A stretch of DNA of 64,000 bases from Siderastrea siderea (lineage: Eukaryota > Cnidaria > Anthozoa > Scleractinia > Rhizangiidae), in NCBI GenBank assembly GCA_964030785.1, contig OZ034979.1, positions 13,252,583 to 13,316,582 of the forward strand, read 5' to 3'. This document shows positions 1 to 10,919 of this stretch, one piece after another (the first letter of the stretch is position 1; each line of letters opens with the position of its first letter). The translations under genes were made by a program, and so were the position numbers. A model generated the notes under the pieces. The model was not told the origin of the DNA and searched no databases. It saw nothing but the letters and a program-made list of their open reading frames with translations.

Positions 1-639
1 CTTAAATTATTTCGTTGGGTGTCCCAGTTCAGGGCCGTTGCCAAAGCTAAACTTCAACGTAAACAGGGCTTTACAAAATGAGGTTGTGTGTGAACGTTAT
101 GAAACAATGAACAACTCCATCTTCTCTTCCAATAAATTGTGTCATATACAACATCATGACTCAGGCGAGAAACTGGGTTAAAAAGGTCCTGTCTGTTAAC
201 ATACTATCAAACAATGAACGTCTTGACGGTCAAGATGCAACAATTCACTGACACTGTCTTTTTTTTTAAAATAAAATATGGTATCGTGTGAGCTGGCTCG
301 ATGTCACTGCAAATTATTTTGTAATTGACGTTTTCATGCTCATTAAAGATTTATTATTTTTCATGCTGTTGGTCATCTGAAGCTGTTCTATGCAACAGTG
401 TAGTAATTTCACACTGTATGAGTTGCATTCCGTCGTTTCCAAAGACAGGTTTCTATCTGCCTTGCCTAAAACTGGCTTTGTCGTAAAGCGGGTTGTGAAA
501 AACATTCCAACTATCGCTAAAACACTTTCAGAAACATTAATTCTAAAGAATTTGAATTTAATCGATTCGATTAGCTGACTTCATAACAGTATTAGGTCGT
601 ATTACTTTCATATCAAGATGTCAGTTCACAGCAAAACTA
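1..639. other. No recognised feature
   Basis: AT-rich single-copy-looking DNA. Only short open frames without recognisable similarity; no splice-linked exon could be assembled. Confidence 0.5.
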
Positions 640-2360
640 TAAAAATACAAAGGCGTGTCTCATATTTTATTAAAAACACTGAAATCTTTAAAATTGAAGG
701 CGGGGTTTAGAATTCGCGAAAGTCATGCAAAATTGGCCAACAAAATTTTGGCGGGTAAATATTTTGGCGATGTTTATCTGCTGTCATTTTGTCCCCACCG
801 CACACTCGAGTTGTGACAGACAAGTAGGAAATACTTTTACATTTAATTTCCTTTTGTGGATGAATTTTAGATTATTTTCGCGGACTTAATTCGTGCCCAG
901 AAAGTCCAAAATGAAACTCTAACAAAAGGGGATCAAGATATTTGACGACATTTTTCACTGAGTATGTAACAACCTTGTTACAAGTGAACACGAAATACAT
1001 TGTAGCTACTGTTGGTCATGGTATCGAGGCCCGTAGTTTTAGGGAGAATTTAGAAGGCAGTAGCGTTTCTACAGTGCCAGTCACAGCGAATAACTCGCAT
1101 CAATGTCGTACAATATTTCCCATTGTGACAAAGCCGGCCAAATAAAAGTTTCTTCTTAAGCCTGCACTCTGTGCGTGAGATTAGTTTGCAAACATGTATG
1201 GTTTATGTTGTCGTGACTGAAGACTGAAAAGAACCGATTCCTTTTACGGAAAGTGATCATCAAAGAAACTTTTTCAGAGATTTGATCATCTTACCAACGC
1301 TAAAATGCAAACACAGGGTAAGCAAGTAAGGCACACTTACCGATGGACCGTACAGGGTACGTCTCTCTCTGTCGTCGATCTGATAGAGATCACGGCTCGG
1401 ATAAAACACCTGCTAATAGCTACTTATTACCATCTTAATAAGTACACGCAATCCATCATAGCAACTTCCCGCAGCAAGAAATCAATCAGATGACATTTTG
1501 AAAGCGACATTTTAAGACGGAATCCATTAGGACATTGAGTAATTTTAATTTTCAGTGGACAAAAATCTTGTACCAGAATAATTTAAAGCATATCGCATTC
1601 TTTTTTGCATTTTTTGAGAGCTATGGATGTAATTTGTTATCTGTAATAACCCCAAAGACAATTTCTTATGGGAGCCCGAGGAAATAAATTTCAAATTTCA
1701 CAAAATGAAATGTTACGCATAAAAATTTACCTATTTTACCCGTGTTTACACAATTCCTATGAAATTTGAAATTTAATTTCACGGGTTCCCATAAGAAATT
1801 GTCTTTGGTGTTATTACAGATAACTAATTACGTCTATAGTTCTTAAAAATTGTAAAAAAGAATGCGATAAACTTTAAATTATTCTGGTACAAGGTTTTTG
1901 TCCACTGATTACTCAATTTCCTGATGGATTTCGTCTTAATTTCCTATTACGACATTCTGTTGACAAAATGTTTCAAACTGTTTGAAAAGGAGGATTTCTG
2001 TATTTCACGTGCAGAGAATTGCTTTCCCAGTATGTTGCTTCTGACAAATGTACCCATTTCAAAACAACGCCTGTTTTATGCTTGGCATGTTATAAACGTC
2101 ACATGTTTAGATTTCAAGAATGCAAAATCCGACACACTCTCCTTCGCTTAGAGACAAACTGGACAAATTGGGGGCGATTATTGCATTTTAACTACCAAAG
2201 AAATTTGCATTTCGCGGAAGAAATATTCAGTCTTGATTGACAATGTCAATCAGTCCGTGTCAATGAGGCCTGATTGACAAGCGCCGACCTCCCAGCCATC
2301 AGCTGTTGATTCTCTGTACGTGTTTCCACAGCTTATGTGTTTAGTAGTGTAACAAGTGCG
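640..2360. repeat. Tandem segmental duplication, copy 1
   Basis: Blocks in this stretch recur in the same order at about 3880-5260: GTCTCATAT near 657 and 3889, the block TACAGGGTACGTCTCTCTC through TTATTACCATCTTAATAA (about 1350-1440 and 4465-4555), TTTCAAACTGTTTGAAAAG (1971 and 4670), CTGACAAATGTACCCATTTC (2040 and 4779), and GATTCTCTGTACGTGTTT (2308 and 5150). Identity of the best block is roughly 85 percent by eye. Copy 1 carries an extra 420-bp palindromic element. No coding sequence recognised. Confidence 0.75.
1516..1935. mobile_element. 420-bp palindromic MITE flanked by TTAA
   Basis: The first about 175 bp are the approximate reverse complement of the last 175 bp. Examples are GACAATTTCTTATGGGAGCCCG near 1660-1682 against GGGTTCCCATAAGAAATTG near 1783-1801, and the ends GACGGAATCCAT against ATGGATTTCGTC. 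TTAA stands on both sides (1512-1515 and 1936-1939). The duplicated segment downstream has one TTAA (4637-4640) at the equivalent point and no element. TTAA target use is typical of piggyBac-type transposases. No coding capacity. Confidence 0.75.
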
Positions 2361-2769
2361 AGAGGAATTATATTCCTAAAGATGTACCGTGTTATCTGCT
2401 CGCGAGCGAGAGGAACACGCGAGAGGAACACGAGAGCGGGCGACCATTGCGCACGTTCACGTTTTCTCTCTTTCAACTTTCCCTGGGCGGAATTAGGAAG
2501 GGCTGGTCTAGTGTAACTGATTTTGGTATCCAAGCTAGTTTCCTTTTTTATTTCCAATTCTGTTTATTACTATTAGAATAAAAGACTAAATTCGGAGGAT
2601 TCTGTATCCAAATGAAGCAACTAACGCCGCCATGAGTTAGGACGTTTCTACATCTTGCACTCATTGCAATAAGGTCAGTATGAAACCGACAATATCCTAT
2701 TATGCAACACATACTGCAGGCAAAAGATCCACAGCCCTCCAAAACACCTTCCTTTGTCAGACGCATGAT
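2361..2769. other. No recognised feature
   Basis: Contains short purine-rich GAGAGGAACACG direct repeats near 2405-2435. Open frames here have no recognisable similarity. Confidence 0.4.
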
Positions 2770-2843
2770 ACCCTGGGTGCCAGAGGCTTTTCTTGCGCGG
2801 TTTCCGGTTGCAGCTTAAGAAAAAAACATCTGGTACCCAGGGT
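2770..2843. mobile_element. 74-bp mini-MITE with 11-bp target site duplication
   Basis: Ends ACCCTGGGTGCCAGA and TCTGGTACCCAGGGT are inverted repeats. The 11-bp direct repeat AGACGCATGAT flanks it at 2759-2769 and 2844-2854. A 9-11 bp duplication is most like Mutator-type (MULE) insertion. A related element lies at 8202-8301. Confidence 0.75.
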
Positions 2844-2854
2844 AGACGCATGAT

Positions 2855-3879
2855 CGACTGAAGGGCTTTTTTGAACGTCTGCAAAGAGCCAATTTGAAAA
2901 CTGTTAAGCATAAGTTGACACATGCTCAGTATACCTCTGCATGCTAAGCTCGGAAAATCACTCTTCTAACCGTATCATAGTGAAGCATCCGAAAACGCTA
3001 TAAGCACCAAATTCGATTTCAAGCGGTGCGTTTACCGAAAGGCCGATGCATGCGACTGTTCTACCGCTGATAGCACGACATGGTGAGGACAATATTACAC
3101 AACAGTTCTTATATTTAGCCCGTCTCACTCGGCTTCCTTGCTGTTCATATTAAATACTCTTTAGAATCCTCAAAATGTCCCGCAGTCATGTCTTGGAGTG
3201 ATCTGGTTTGACTCGTCTGAGAGAATATTAACGATTCAACACACTTTTTGCGCCGTATCGTTTTCATTAAAATCGTAGGCAGCGTCGAAACGCCGATGCG
3301 GCGTTAAATAAGCTACATTTTTTGACCACTTGGAAATATGCATTATGGTGTAAGGGTTTACTCTTAAACAATTATTCGTAGTTTTATCCAGTCAGTGAGT
3401 GGCGGAAAGAATAAAAACAACGATTCAAATATCGACTTCATAAAAGACTTGGCTGGGTATATAAATGGTAATATGTATTACTATTTATGAGGTGTAAGGA
3501 ACAGCTCCAGTCTAGAAAATAACCCAGGGAAAAAAGATCACCTTGATAATACCCAGAAAAAAACCCGACCTTAACTTGAAGTAGTTAACTTTGATCATTG
3601 GGTATTTCATTTTACAAATTCTAGAGATATGAACCATGCCGACAGAGTTCAACACACGTTCCTCGACAAGTTTCCCTGACAAGGACGTGTCTAAAATTAG
3701 CTTCATTTTCAAGGTTTTGAAGAAAAATGCCTGAGGCACGAAACTCTTTCAAAACCACTTAAGTTTAATACTCTGAATTTAAATTGAGTTGGTTAGCTGA
3801 CTTAACTACAATACAACGATGATGGCTTTCAAATAGATTCTTTCTGCAGGAATCAATAAGACAGTAAGGTTGTTGAAGG
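2855..3879. other. No recognised feature
   Basis: Spacer between the two duplicated segments. Nothing coding or repetitive was recognised. Confidence 0.4.
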
Positions 3880-5260
3880 TTTAAGGGATGTCTCATATCT
3901 TGTTCGAACTAAAGGAAAAAAACGCAAAACTCTTACAAATTTTGTTTACCATCAATTTCCGCGTTTAACTTAATGCCTTTTCTTTTGGCAGAGTTCAGAA
4001 TTCTTGAAAATCATGCAAAATTAAAATTTTTTCGGGTTACGTTTTGTAGATCTTTATCTTCGGTCACCAGCCCACTTATGTCTCATGGCAAGTAAAGTAT
4101 CAAGACTGTCAGTTTACAGATTGTTGATCTTCTTTCAGCGTCAGCGCAGGCGAGCACATTAATCCGGGCACAAAACTTTTCCACACCTTAAGGACTAAAG
4201 AGCTAGGCGAGTTTACGTTTCTTCATAAAGTCGGCACAGCCTTGCACTCTTTCATTCTTTGTGCGTGGTTAGCCGAATGCATGGTCTGCAAATATCGGTG
4301 ATTTTTAAGTTTACTTTTATCGTCGCTTCACATTTCAAAGAACCGACTTCTTTCGGTGAAGAGCGATCACCAAAGAAAAGTTTTCATTTCCAAAGCATTA
4401 AACAAGAAAGATTTGCTCAACTTACCATCACTAAACTGAAACCACAGTGTAAGCACTGGCACTGTACAGGGTACGTCTCTCTCAGTCGTCCATCTGATAA
4501 AGATCACTGCTCGGATAAATCACCTGCTAATAGCTGCTTATTACCATCTTAATAATTACACACAATATGCCCAGTCCGGCATGTTGTGCTTCCCGCGGTG
4601 AGAAGTCGATCTGATGACATTTTAAAAGAGGAATTTTTAATTTTCTGCAAAATTCTGTCAAAAAAAGGTTTCAAACTGTTTGAAAAGATATTACTGTATA
4701 TTATTGCGGAGAATTACTTTCGATAGATAAATTATGCACAATTTGTATTTCAGTTTTGATTAAAGACACATTTTGTTTCTGACAAATGTACCCATTTCAA
4801 AACAACGAAAACCTATTTTGTATGTTTTGCACGTTATTAAACTCACTCACCTTTGAGAAGACAAATTATAAAGGCGAAGAAATCGAAGAAACTTGCATTT
4901 CCCTGAAGTAATATTAATATCGTCAGACGTTAAAGTCGTCCGACTTATATTCCGTTTTTATACTAGACGTTAATGTCGTCTCGAGATGATATTAACGTCT
5001 AAGACGACATTAACGTCTCTAGCATAAAAACAGCCATTCAGTCTTTGTTGTCAGTGTCACTCAGTTCACGTTATATTCGATAGCAGAACACGAACTACTG
5101 AGGCCTGCTTGATACAAGTACGAGCAGCTACTTCCCAGTCGTCAACTATTGATTCTCTGTACGTGTTTTCACAGTTTATACGTTTAGCAATGTAACAAGT
5201 GTAATGTAACAAGTGCAAATGTAATGTAACAAGTGCGATCCCGGTGTCTGTCTGCAAAAT
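3880..5260. repeat. Tandem segmental duplication, copy 2
   Basis: Partner of the segment near 640-2360, in the same orientation about 3.2 kb away. It lacks the palindromic element of copy 1 and instead carries a small foldback at 4951-5033 and a triplicated TGTAACAAGTG motif near 5192-5235. Confidence 0.75.
4951..5033. mobile_element. Short foldback element
   Basis: Near-perfect hairpin: GTTTTTATACTAGACGTTAA with ACGTTAATGTCGTCT internal repeats, answered by AGACGACATTAACGTCTCTAG and CATAAAAACAG. A further GACGTTAAAGTCGTC copy lies just upstream at about 4926. Confidence 0.6.
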
Positions 5261-5718
5261 CAAGCATTGCACCAAACAAGATCTCTGGTTATGTAATCAA
5301 AACCGGAAATTGACTGTTCTTATCAGGGTGTGTAAGCTTCACAATCAACACAAGCGTAATCACGATATGCTCCTGACAAAAATATTCTAATCGCTGCTCA
5401 CTGTAGTCTAACGCTATTTCTCTTAAATTTTACTACAACATATCAATACTACTGAGAGTGAAATCATTGATAAACGACACCAGTTATCACTCTAACCAGC
5501 GGGAACCCCATTACCCTATACGTAGTTATCGGATACATTATCGCCTAAAACTATCGAAAACGTCTCCGGACAAGGCCAGAAAACACAGCTAAGTTACTCT
5601 CTTGGGAACACCGAACATCACACGAACACCATCGAATCTACACAACTGCCACGGAAATAACCACAAGAATGCACTGGTGTGGTCACACAATCTCTTGGTT
5701 GCGATAGGGTACTCGGGG

Positions 5719-5870
5719 TTTTTAGAGTTAAGGAGCCTCGCTACAGTTTTTTTGGCCTTGGAGAGTATCTTTTGAAATCAAAATTTCGCGTAGAAGATAA
5801 ACTTTGATTTCCTTGATACTACACCACCTTTTCAACATATGACCAAAGTTTATTTTTTCATTGGTTTCCA
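5719..5870. repeat. Direct repeat, copy 1
   Basis: About 150 bp, from TTTTTAGAGTTAAGGAG to TTTTTTCATTGGTTTCC, nearly identical to 6290-6441, same orientation, 571 bp apart. Confidence 0.8.
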
Positions 5871-6289
5871 TTGGTTGTTCAACTTTGGAAACGTAACTTC
5901 AATTCTTGGCTAAGTTCATTCACAACTAAGGCCCGCTCTCGCATATATCAGTATACTTCCAATAAACTTTAAGTTCCGTTGTAACCACTGGTTTTAAAAT
6001 TTCTCCATTCCAAGTTCAACTTCCCGATACCTGAACAAAGAATATCTATTTCTATGGGATACGAAAGGGCAAAACGGCAATTGAGCAAGGTTTACGTCAA
6101 GAGGAAAAACTTCTTGGCACGCCGGCGTTAATTCCATCTTGAGGTTCCGTAGAAAAAATATCCATTTTTATGGAATACTGAGGAAAGGCCAAAACAGTTC
6201 GGCAATTGAGAGCATCACGCTTTTGTGGCTTCCCCACTCCTCGCGATGGAAAAAGGAAAATACTCTGCACTCAATTTATTTCTACTCGG

Positions 6290-6441
6290 AGTTTTTAGAG
6301 TTAAGGAGGCTCCCTACAGTTTTTTTGGCCTTGGAGTGTATCTTTTGAAATCAAATTTCGCGTAGAAGATAAACTTTGATTTCCTTGATACTACACCACC
6401 TTTTCAACATATGACCAAAGTTTATTTTTTCATTGGTTTCC
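6290..6441. repeat. Direct repeat, copy 2
   Basis: Second copy of the 5719-5870 repeat. Its right end merges into the left arm of an inverted-repeat element. Confidence 0.8.
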
Positions 6442-6932
6442 TAGCAACAACTGTCACCATAGCAACGGTAATGGACAACCCCTCATTTGAGAGTAAGGTA
6501 TGGTTAGTGAAAAACCGGGTCTAGCCACCTTAAGAACTGACTGATTTGTGCTTCATTTTAACAGTTTTTAAATATAAATATCTTAAAATCGCAGCCACCT
6601 AGGAAGCTCAATGTACATTAAGACTGTTTTGCTATCATAAAAGATCTTTCAACTGAAAAAAGGAAGTGTTAAGTTTTATCTGTCTTGAAATATGGGAGAA
6701 AATTGCAGGAATGACCAAAATCAGCCCGTAAAAAATAAATCATGATTTACTTGAAAACGCTCTTAGAGATTTTTCCCTAATTTCGCATACAAGTTGCGTA
6801 GGTTGAGTAGTTCAAATAGTTCAAGTTTCGTCATAAAGTGTCTGACTAGTTTTCGAGATATTCGACATTATTTAAAATGAGGGGTTGTCCATTACCGTTG
6901 CTATGGTGACAGTTGTTGCTGGGAAACCAATG
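6431..6932. mobile_element. 500-bp element with 56-bp terminal inverted repeats
   Basis: The arm 6431-6486 (CATTGGTTTCCTAGCAACAA... to ...GGACAACCCCTCAT) is the reverse complement of 6877-6932 with one mismatch. The 390-bp interior has no coding capacity. A typical non-autonomous DNA element. Confidence 0.75.
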
Positions 6933-7039
6933 AAAAATTTAAAACTGTTGATAAAGAGCACAACTGAAGTAAAATCAAAGAGATAAAGATCGTCGCAGCT
7001 GTAAGGCAACTTAAGAAGTTGCAAATAAGGCCTGTAAAA

Positions 7040-7165
7040 AAAAAAAAAACTTCGAGGGCGATTCGAGCCCATGGCCTTTGCAAAGGTGCAAACGTTTCTA
7101 CGACTTTCAATGGCTTCCATTTTCAATGGCTTCCGGATAACTCAAGCGGTAGAGGGTTTGCATCA
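7040..7165 (-). repeat. Possible degenerate tRNA-derived SINE
   Basis: On the minus strand a B-box-like GGGCTCGAATCGCCC is followed by a T-rich tail next to the 14-A run at 7037. The A box is not convincing. Confidence 0.3.
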
Positions 7166-7286
7166 GTTATCGCGTTTTATTATCCAACTCCTCTAAGATT
7201 GTATAGTACTGTTGTGCGCTCATTCTGTTACACTTGTTCCTCATAGTTTTCTTTCAGGTCACTGAAAAAGGTTTAAAACGGTCAAG

Positions 7287-7451
7287 TTGGATGATAAATC
7301 TCTTACAAGATGTTTCGGGGTGTAGTATCGCTGTGTATATTTTTACTCGCTGTTTTGTATTTTGACTTGCCCGGTGGGTTTGTCAAAATACAGCACAAGG
7401 CGTTAAAATATAGAGCAATACTACACACCGAAGCATCTTATGAGATGTACG
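7287..7451. mobile_element. Palindromic repeat
   Basis: TCTTACAAGATGTTTCGG and the following 70 bases are mirrored by CCGAAGCATCTTATGAGATG on the opposite arm, centred near 7370-7383 (TATTTTGAC / GTCAAAATA). Adjacent to the third exon of the cysteine-rich gene. Confidence 0.6.
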
Positions 7452-7511
7452 AATCCCGTTGAAGCCTGAATTTTTTCGGCCAGTATCTTTTTGCACACTG
7501 ACTTGACATAC

Positions 7512-7786
7512 CTTTTGACTACCTTTTTCTGTTATTAATTTTTGAAGACTCATTCTTAATGGTTCTGCGGGTAAGGCCGGCATGCTGAGAGTCCCGGATG
7601 TACAGGTATTGACATCAGCAGAGCACATGTAGCCTCGTGGACAGCAGTTGTATCCCTGAAATGCCTTACAGCAGGAGTACCTATGAATGTCAGTTAGATG
7701 TGTCAGTAAGGGAAAAGATGCAATAGAGCTACATATTAAGTTGCTTCAACCAGTGAGAAGTAAGGCAAAACCAATCGTGTCTTGTT

Positions 7787-7837
<51 letters not shown>

Positions 7838-10634
7838 GCCTTTAATTCAACACGATTAAAGTTAAAGCTCTGCAGCTTGTGGGGTCGTGCAAAATAATAA
7901 AAACTAATAAAAGCTAAAATTAAACTTTATAAAAAGTATATACACAGTAAAATCCTCGCACCCTCGATCCTATTTTAAAATCCCCTATATATAATTAAAA
8001 TCCGTACATCTAAAATTGGCCGTTGTTACTGAAGTCTCCTTAAAAGTTAACTCCTTGTTCACACGTATTTTCCAACGTTTGGCGCCTATTATATGTATGT
8101 GTTTCGTATCCTGGCTGGTTCGTTGGTTCCATCTCAGTAGTAATTCGTCACAATTATTATTTTGGCTTTGGTTTTACGACTATCAGTGGCTTGGTAAGCC
8201 GACCCTGGGTACCAGAAGTTTCTCTCGCTCGTTTGTCGTCGGGCAAGATATTGCGAGACACTAAATTAGCGCCCGCGAGAAACGCCCCTGGTGTCCAGGG
8301 TAGCACATTCTAATGTCTCCAAATGGGTGTTTCTTGAACTATTAGTAATTATATTGGTAGCTTGAATTCCTAGTAGTCATAGTATTCCTGACATGTTTCG
8401 ACACTGTCAACTGTCATCGTCAGAATGCAGCTTGCAGTGTCAAGCTTAAAAGCACATTCTTAAGAGGAATAGTTTCCCTACGCAATTAATGGAAGGATGG
8501 TCAACAGATATGTTACTGTGACTCTAGTGGAGCACGTTCCCACGTGTTATTCCTAACATAAGCCCGTTTATTATTGCACAGAAACGAATTCGCCACCTCC
8601 TTAAACGATACTGTGATACCTTAGACATCAAACCAGTTTTTTCTTCTTTCAAGAACGGAAATATGTTCAGCTCGAAAGACCCTAGCCCTTGCGGGATCTG
8701 TTCATGTATGGTACACTCTTTTTTTTAATAAAAGCGTCTAATTTTGCGGTTGAGGCTGAAAAGAAAGTGGATGTTCTTATTTTTTATGCTTTGAGCCTGA
8801 AACGTTTTTAAGTATGTTCTTTTGGAACCATGAACGCTTTAAATGTAATGACTTATTATCAGTTTCCCTTTTCACTGTTGTTGTTTTTCTCGGCGAATTC
8901 ACCATTTACTGCACTTCCACAGTTGAGAATGACAAGAAGATAATAGCCTGACTTCTACAAACTTCACTTTAAAGTTGTTATATACGTATCCGCCATACAT
9001 ATTTAGACAAAGAAAATATAACTCGATACATGTTTTTTACTGTTACTACGTGGTTTTAGCTCGATGCAAAAACGGGTTCAGAACTGAATGAAAATGTTTT
9101 ATCTCTTAGTCCTTGGTTCGGTACGTCCTTTACATGTTCTTAAACATCTGGGTCAATTTCAGCCTCAACTTTCTTATCAAAAAGGTTCTTATAAAAAAAG
9201 AGTGTGTACAAATTTTCGCGCCCACTGTAATGCCTGTTACGTCGGTGAAACAACGCAACACTCTTCCACACGCATACGTGAGCACCTGACGGATAGGGCC
9301 TCTCACATTTATTTTTAAAGCACTTGCAGAACTATGAAAAATGTCGCACTAAATAGGCTGTACTAATTGTTTCAAGATCTTGTATTATGCTAGCACCAGC
9401 TTAGCTACCCTTATCCACCGGGCACAGCCTACTTTGAATCAGCAACTGCATCTTGTTAATTTAAGACTCTCTTTATAGTTCTCACGTTATCGTATATTCT
9501 TTTGTTATTTATAGTTTTATCATTGGCAATTCTAGTTTTAACTGTTACTTTAAATGCAACTTCGCACTGCAACTGTATTGAGACAATACCATTCGGACAT
9601 TGCCGAAACATGTCGGGATTAAAGGATGTTGTTTTATATCTCAAAATCGTAACTTGCTTTCTGCTTACAAAACCGTTCGGTAACCATAGAAACACGAAGA
9701 AAAGACGTACGCATAAGTGCGAGTGGGGCCGGAAAAAGCCGCACAACCCAGCTAGAAACACATTCAGCGCAGTGAGGTGTGATTTTTTAAATTACTTTGT
9801 CACGCGCAACATCTGACTTTGGAAATGTATCGCCAGTTCTATATGAATCGACATGGTCATACGTCAAAATGCTCATTGATGGAGTTAGGTCTGGCCCTGG
9901 TCTGGCCGTTCCTCCTACTCAGCCAATAAAGTATAAGTGTTCGACCCTGGTAAGCCAACGGGAGTATCCAGAAACGGACGCCTAGGTACAGTTGTTTTAA
10001 GCTGCATTTTAAAAGTATTGAACTGGGCCAATTTGGCTGTCCAAGAACGTTTATCCATTCATTTATGTCCAAATTGGACAAGCGTGGGTTTTGTGTTGTT
10101 TAATTCAAATTACTCAACATACTTGTCAGCACAAGCGTTCTCCTGATCACATTTCATGACACTGGCCGTGGTAGATTTAGTGAACACTGCAGCAGAGAAT
10201 TCCACCCTGGTCTTTCGACACAGGCCTTTTTCACAGAAGTAGCCACTGGGAGAGCACTGGACCTGCCCATTGCGCTGCACAGAACAGCACGTAGGTGTAA
10301 TCTGTCGGGCATCTCCTTTACCGCCAGGCCAAACACTGACACGTGGTAAAACGAACCAATTCTGCATTGAAAATATTTAGTGTATGAGTACAGGATCAAT
10401 AGATTAATAAAGCAATTCTAAGCTGTATTTATTTTACTCGCTCAGGTTTACAAAGGAGATGCATTCATTCATTAATTAATTAATTCATTCGTTCGGTCGT
10501 TCGTTCGTTCGTTCGTTCGTTCTTCCATTCAGCCAGTCAGTCAGTCAGTCAGTCATTCGACATTATTTCAATCGTTTTATAAAAAGCCCAGCACACAATA
10601 AGTCTTACCAAGCTAACAGCAGGACTTCACGCAT
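7512..10634 (-). CDS. Predicted small secreted cysteine-rich protein with granulin-like half-domain, 3' end not found
   Basis: A tentative minus-strand model with exons 10634-10609, 10335-10123 and 7680-7512. Exon 1 starts MREVLLLA and ends at a consensus donor (gtaaga). Exon 2 follows gtgtcag and ends at gtatgt. Exon 3 follows catag and ends at gtatgt. Phases 2, 2, 0 agree across the joins. The N-terminus is a short hydrophobic stretch that could be a signal peptide, though it is weak. Exon 2 has a CC-x8-C-x6-C-x4-C cluster (CSPSGYFCEKGLC), and the exon 2/3 junction completes C-x5-C-x5-CC-x6-CCPRGYMC-x6-C, which resembles the first and last parts of a granulin repeat without the central CC pair. 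I could not place the terminal exon or stop below 7512. Alternative acceptor tgcag at exon 2 would create an immediate stop with this first exon. Function is not assigned; a growth-factor-like or defence-peptide role would be speculation. A Penelope-like remnant sits in the 2.4-kb second intron. Confidence 0.45.
7787..7838. repeat. (ACAG)n microsatellite
   Basis: Thirteen uninterrupted ACAG units. Confidence 0.95.
8202..8301. mobile_element. 100-bp mini-MITE related to the 2770-2843 element
   Basis: Left end ACCCTGGGTACCAGAAG and right end CCCCTGGTGTCCAGGGT are imperfect inverted repeats, with internal GTTTCTC/GAGAAAC. No clear target duplication remains. Confidence 0.6.
8340..8450 (-). pseudogene. 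Penelope-like element 3' flank fragment
   Basis: Reading the minus strand, CGATGACAGTTGACAGTGTCG is followed by AAACATGTCAGGAATAC. The GAAACATGTCRGG motif recurs downstream of the Penelope-like fragment in the opposite orientation at 9602-9617, suggesting an inverted partial copy of the same family. Confidence 0.35.
8576..9476 (+). pseudogene. Penelope-like retroelement, C-terminal reverse transcriptase/GIY-YIG remnant, broken
   Basis: In frame from about 8583: KRIRHLLKRYCDTLDIKPVF, followed by SSKDPSPCGICSCM. A roughly 430-bp unrelated stretch then interrupts it. The domain resumes near 9205 with CNACYVGETTQHSSTRIREH, the GIY-YIG endonuclease signature of Penelope-like elements, then stops at TAA (9316). 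A terminal VNLRLSL* appears in another frame near 9456-9476. Stops, frame changes and the insertion make it non-functional. It lies in the second intron of the cysteine-rich gene model, antisense to it. Confidence 0.7.
10463..10557. repeat. Compound tetranucleotide array ATTC/ATTA/GTTC/GTCA
   Basis: Successive short runs of different 4-bp units: CATT, TAAT, CGTT and finally CAGT. The units change one base at a time. Confidence 0.9.
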
Positions 10635-10800
10635 TGCGGATAAAAAGTGGAAAATTAAATAAGAAAATAGAGGTGCAGCGATGCCAGTCAAACGTGCTTG
10701 GTGGTGGAAATAGTGTTGCAAGGAGTAAGATATTTAACTCTTTATCGGAACGAGACCGACATTTATAGTAAGCGTATACTCTCTTCTTCTCTTTTCTGTT

Positions 10801-10910
10801 GATTGTTTGATTGATAGATGGATGGCTGGCTGGCTGGCTGGCTTGAATGATTGATTGATCGATCGATCGATCGATCGATCGATCGATCGATCGATTGATT
10901 GATTGATTAC
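10801..10910. repeat. Compound tetranucleotide array GGCT/GATT/GATC
   Basis: GGCT run at 10824-10841, GATT runs either side, and an uninterrupted GATC run at 10857-10894. Confidence 0.9.
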
Positions 10911-10919
10911 CTCATTCAT

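Noticed and set aside
10734..10919. Minus-strand frame with repeated SIDR
   Set aside because: Translation of the GATC tetranucleotide array.
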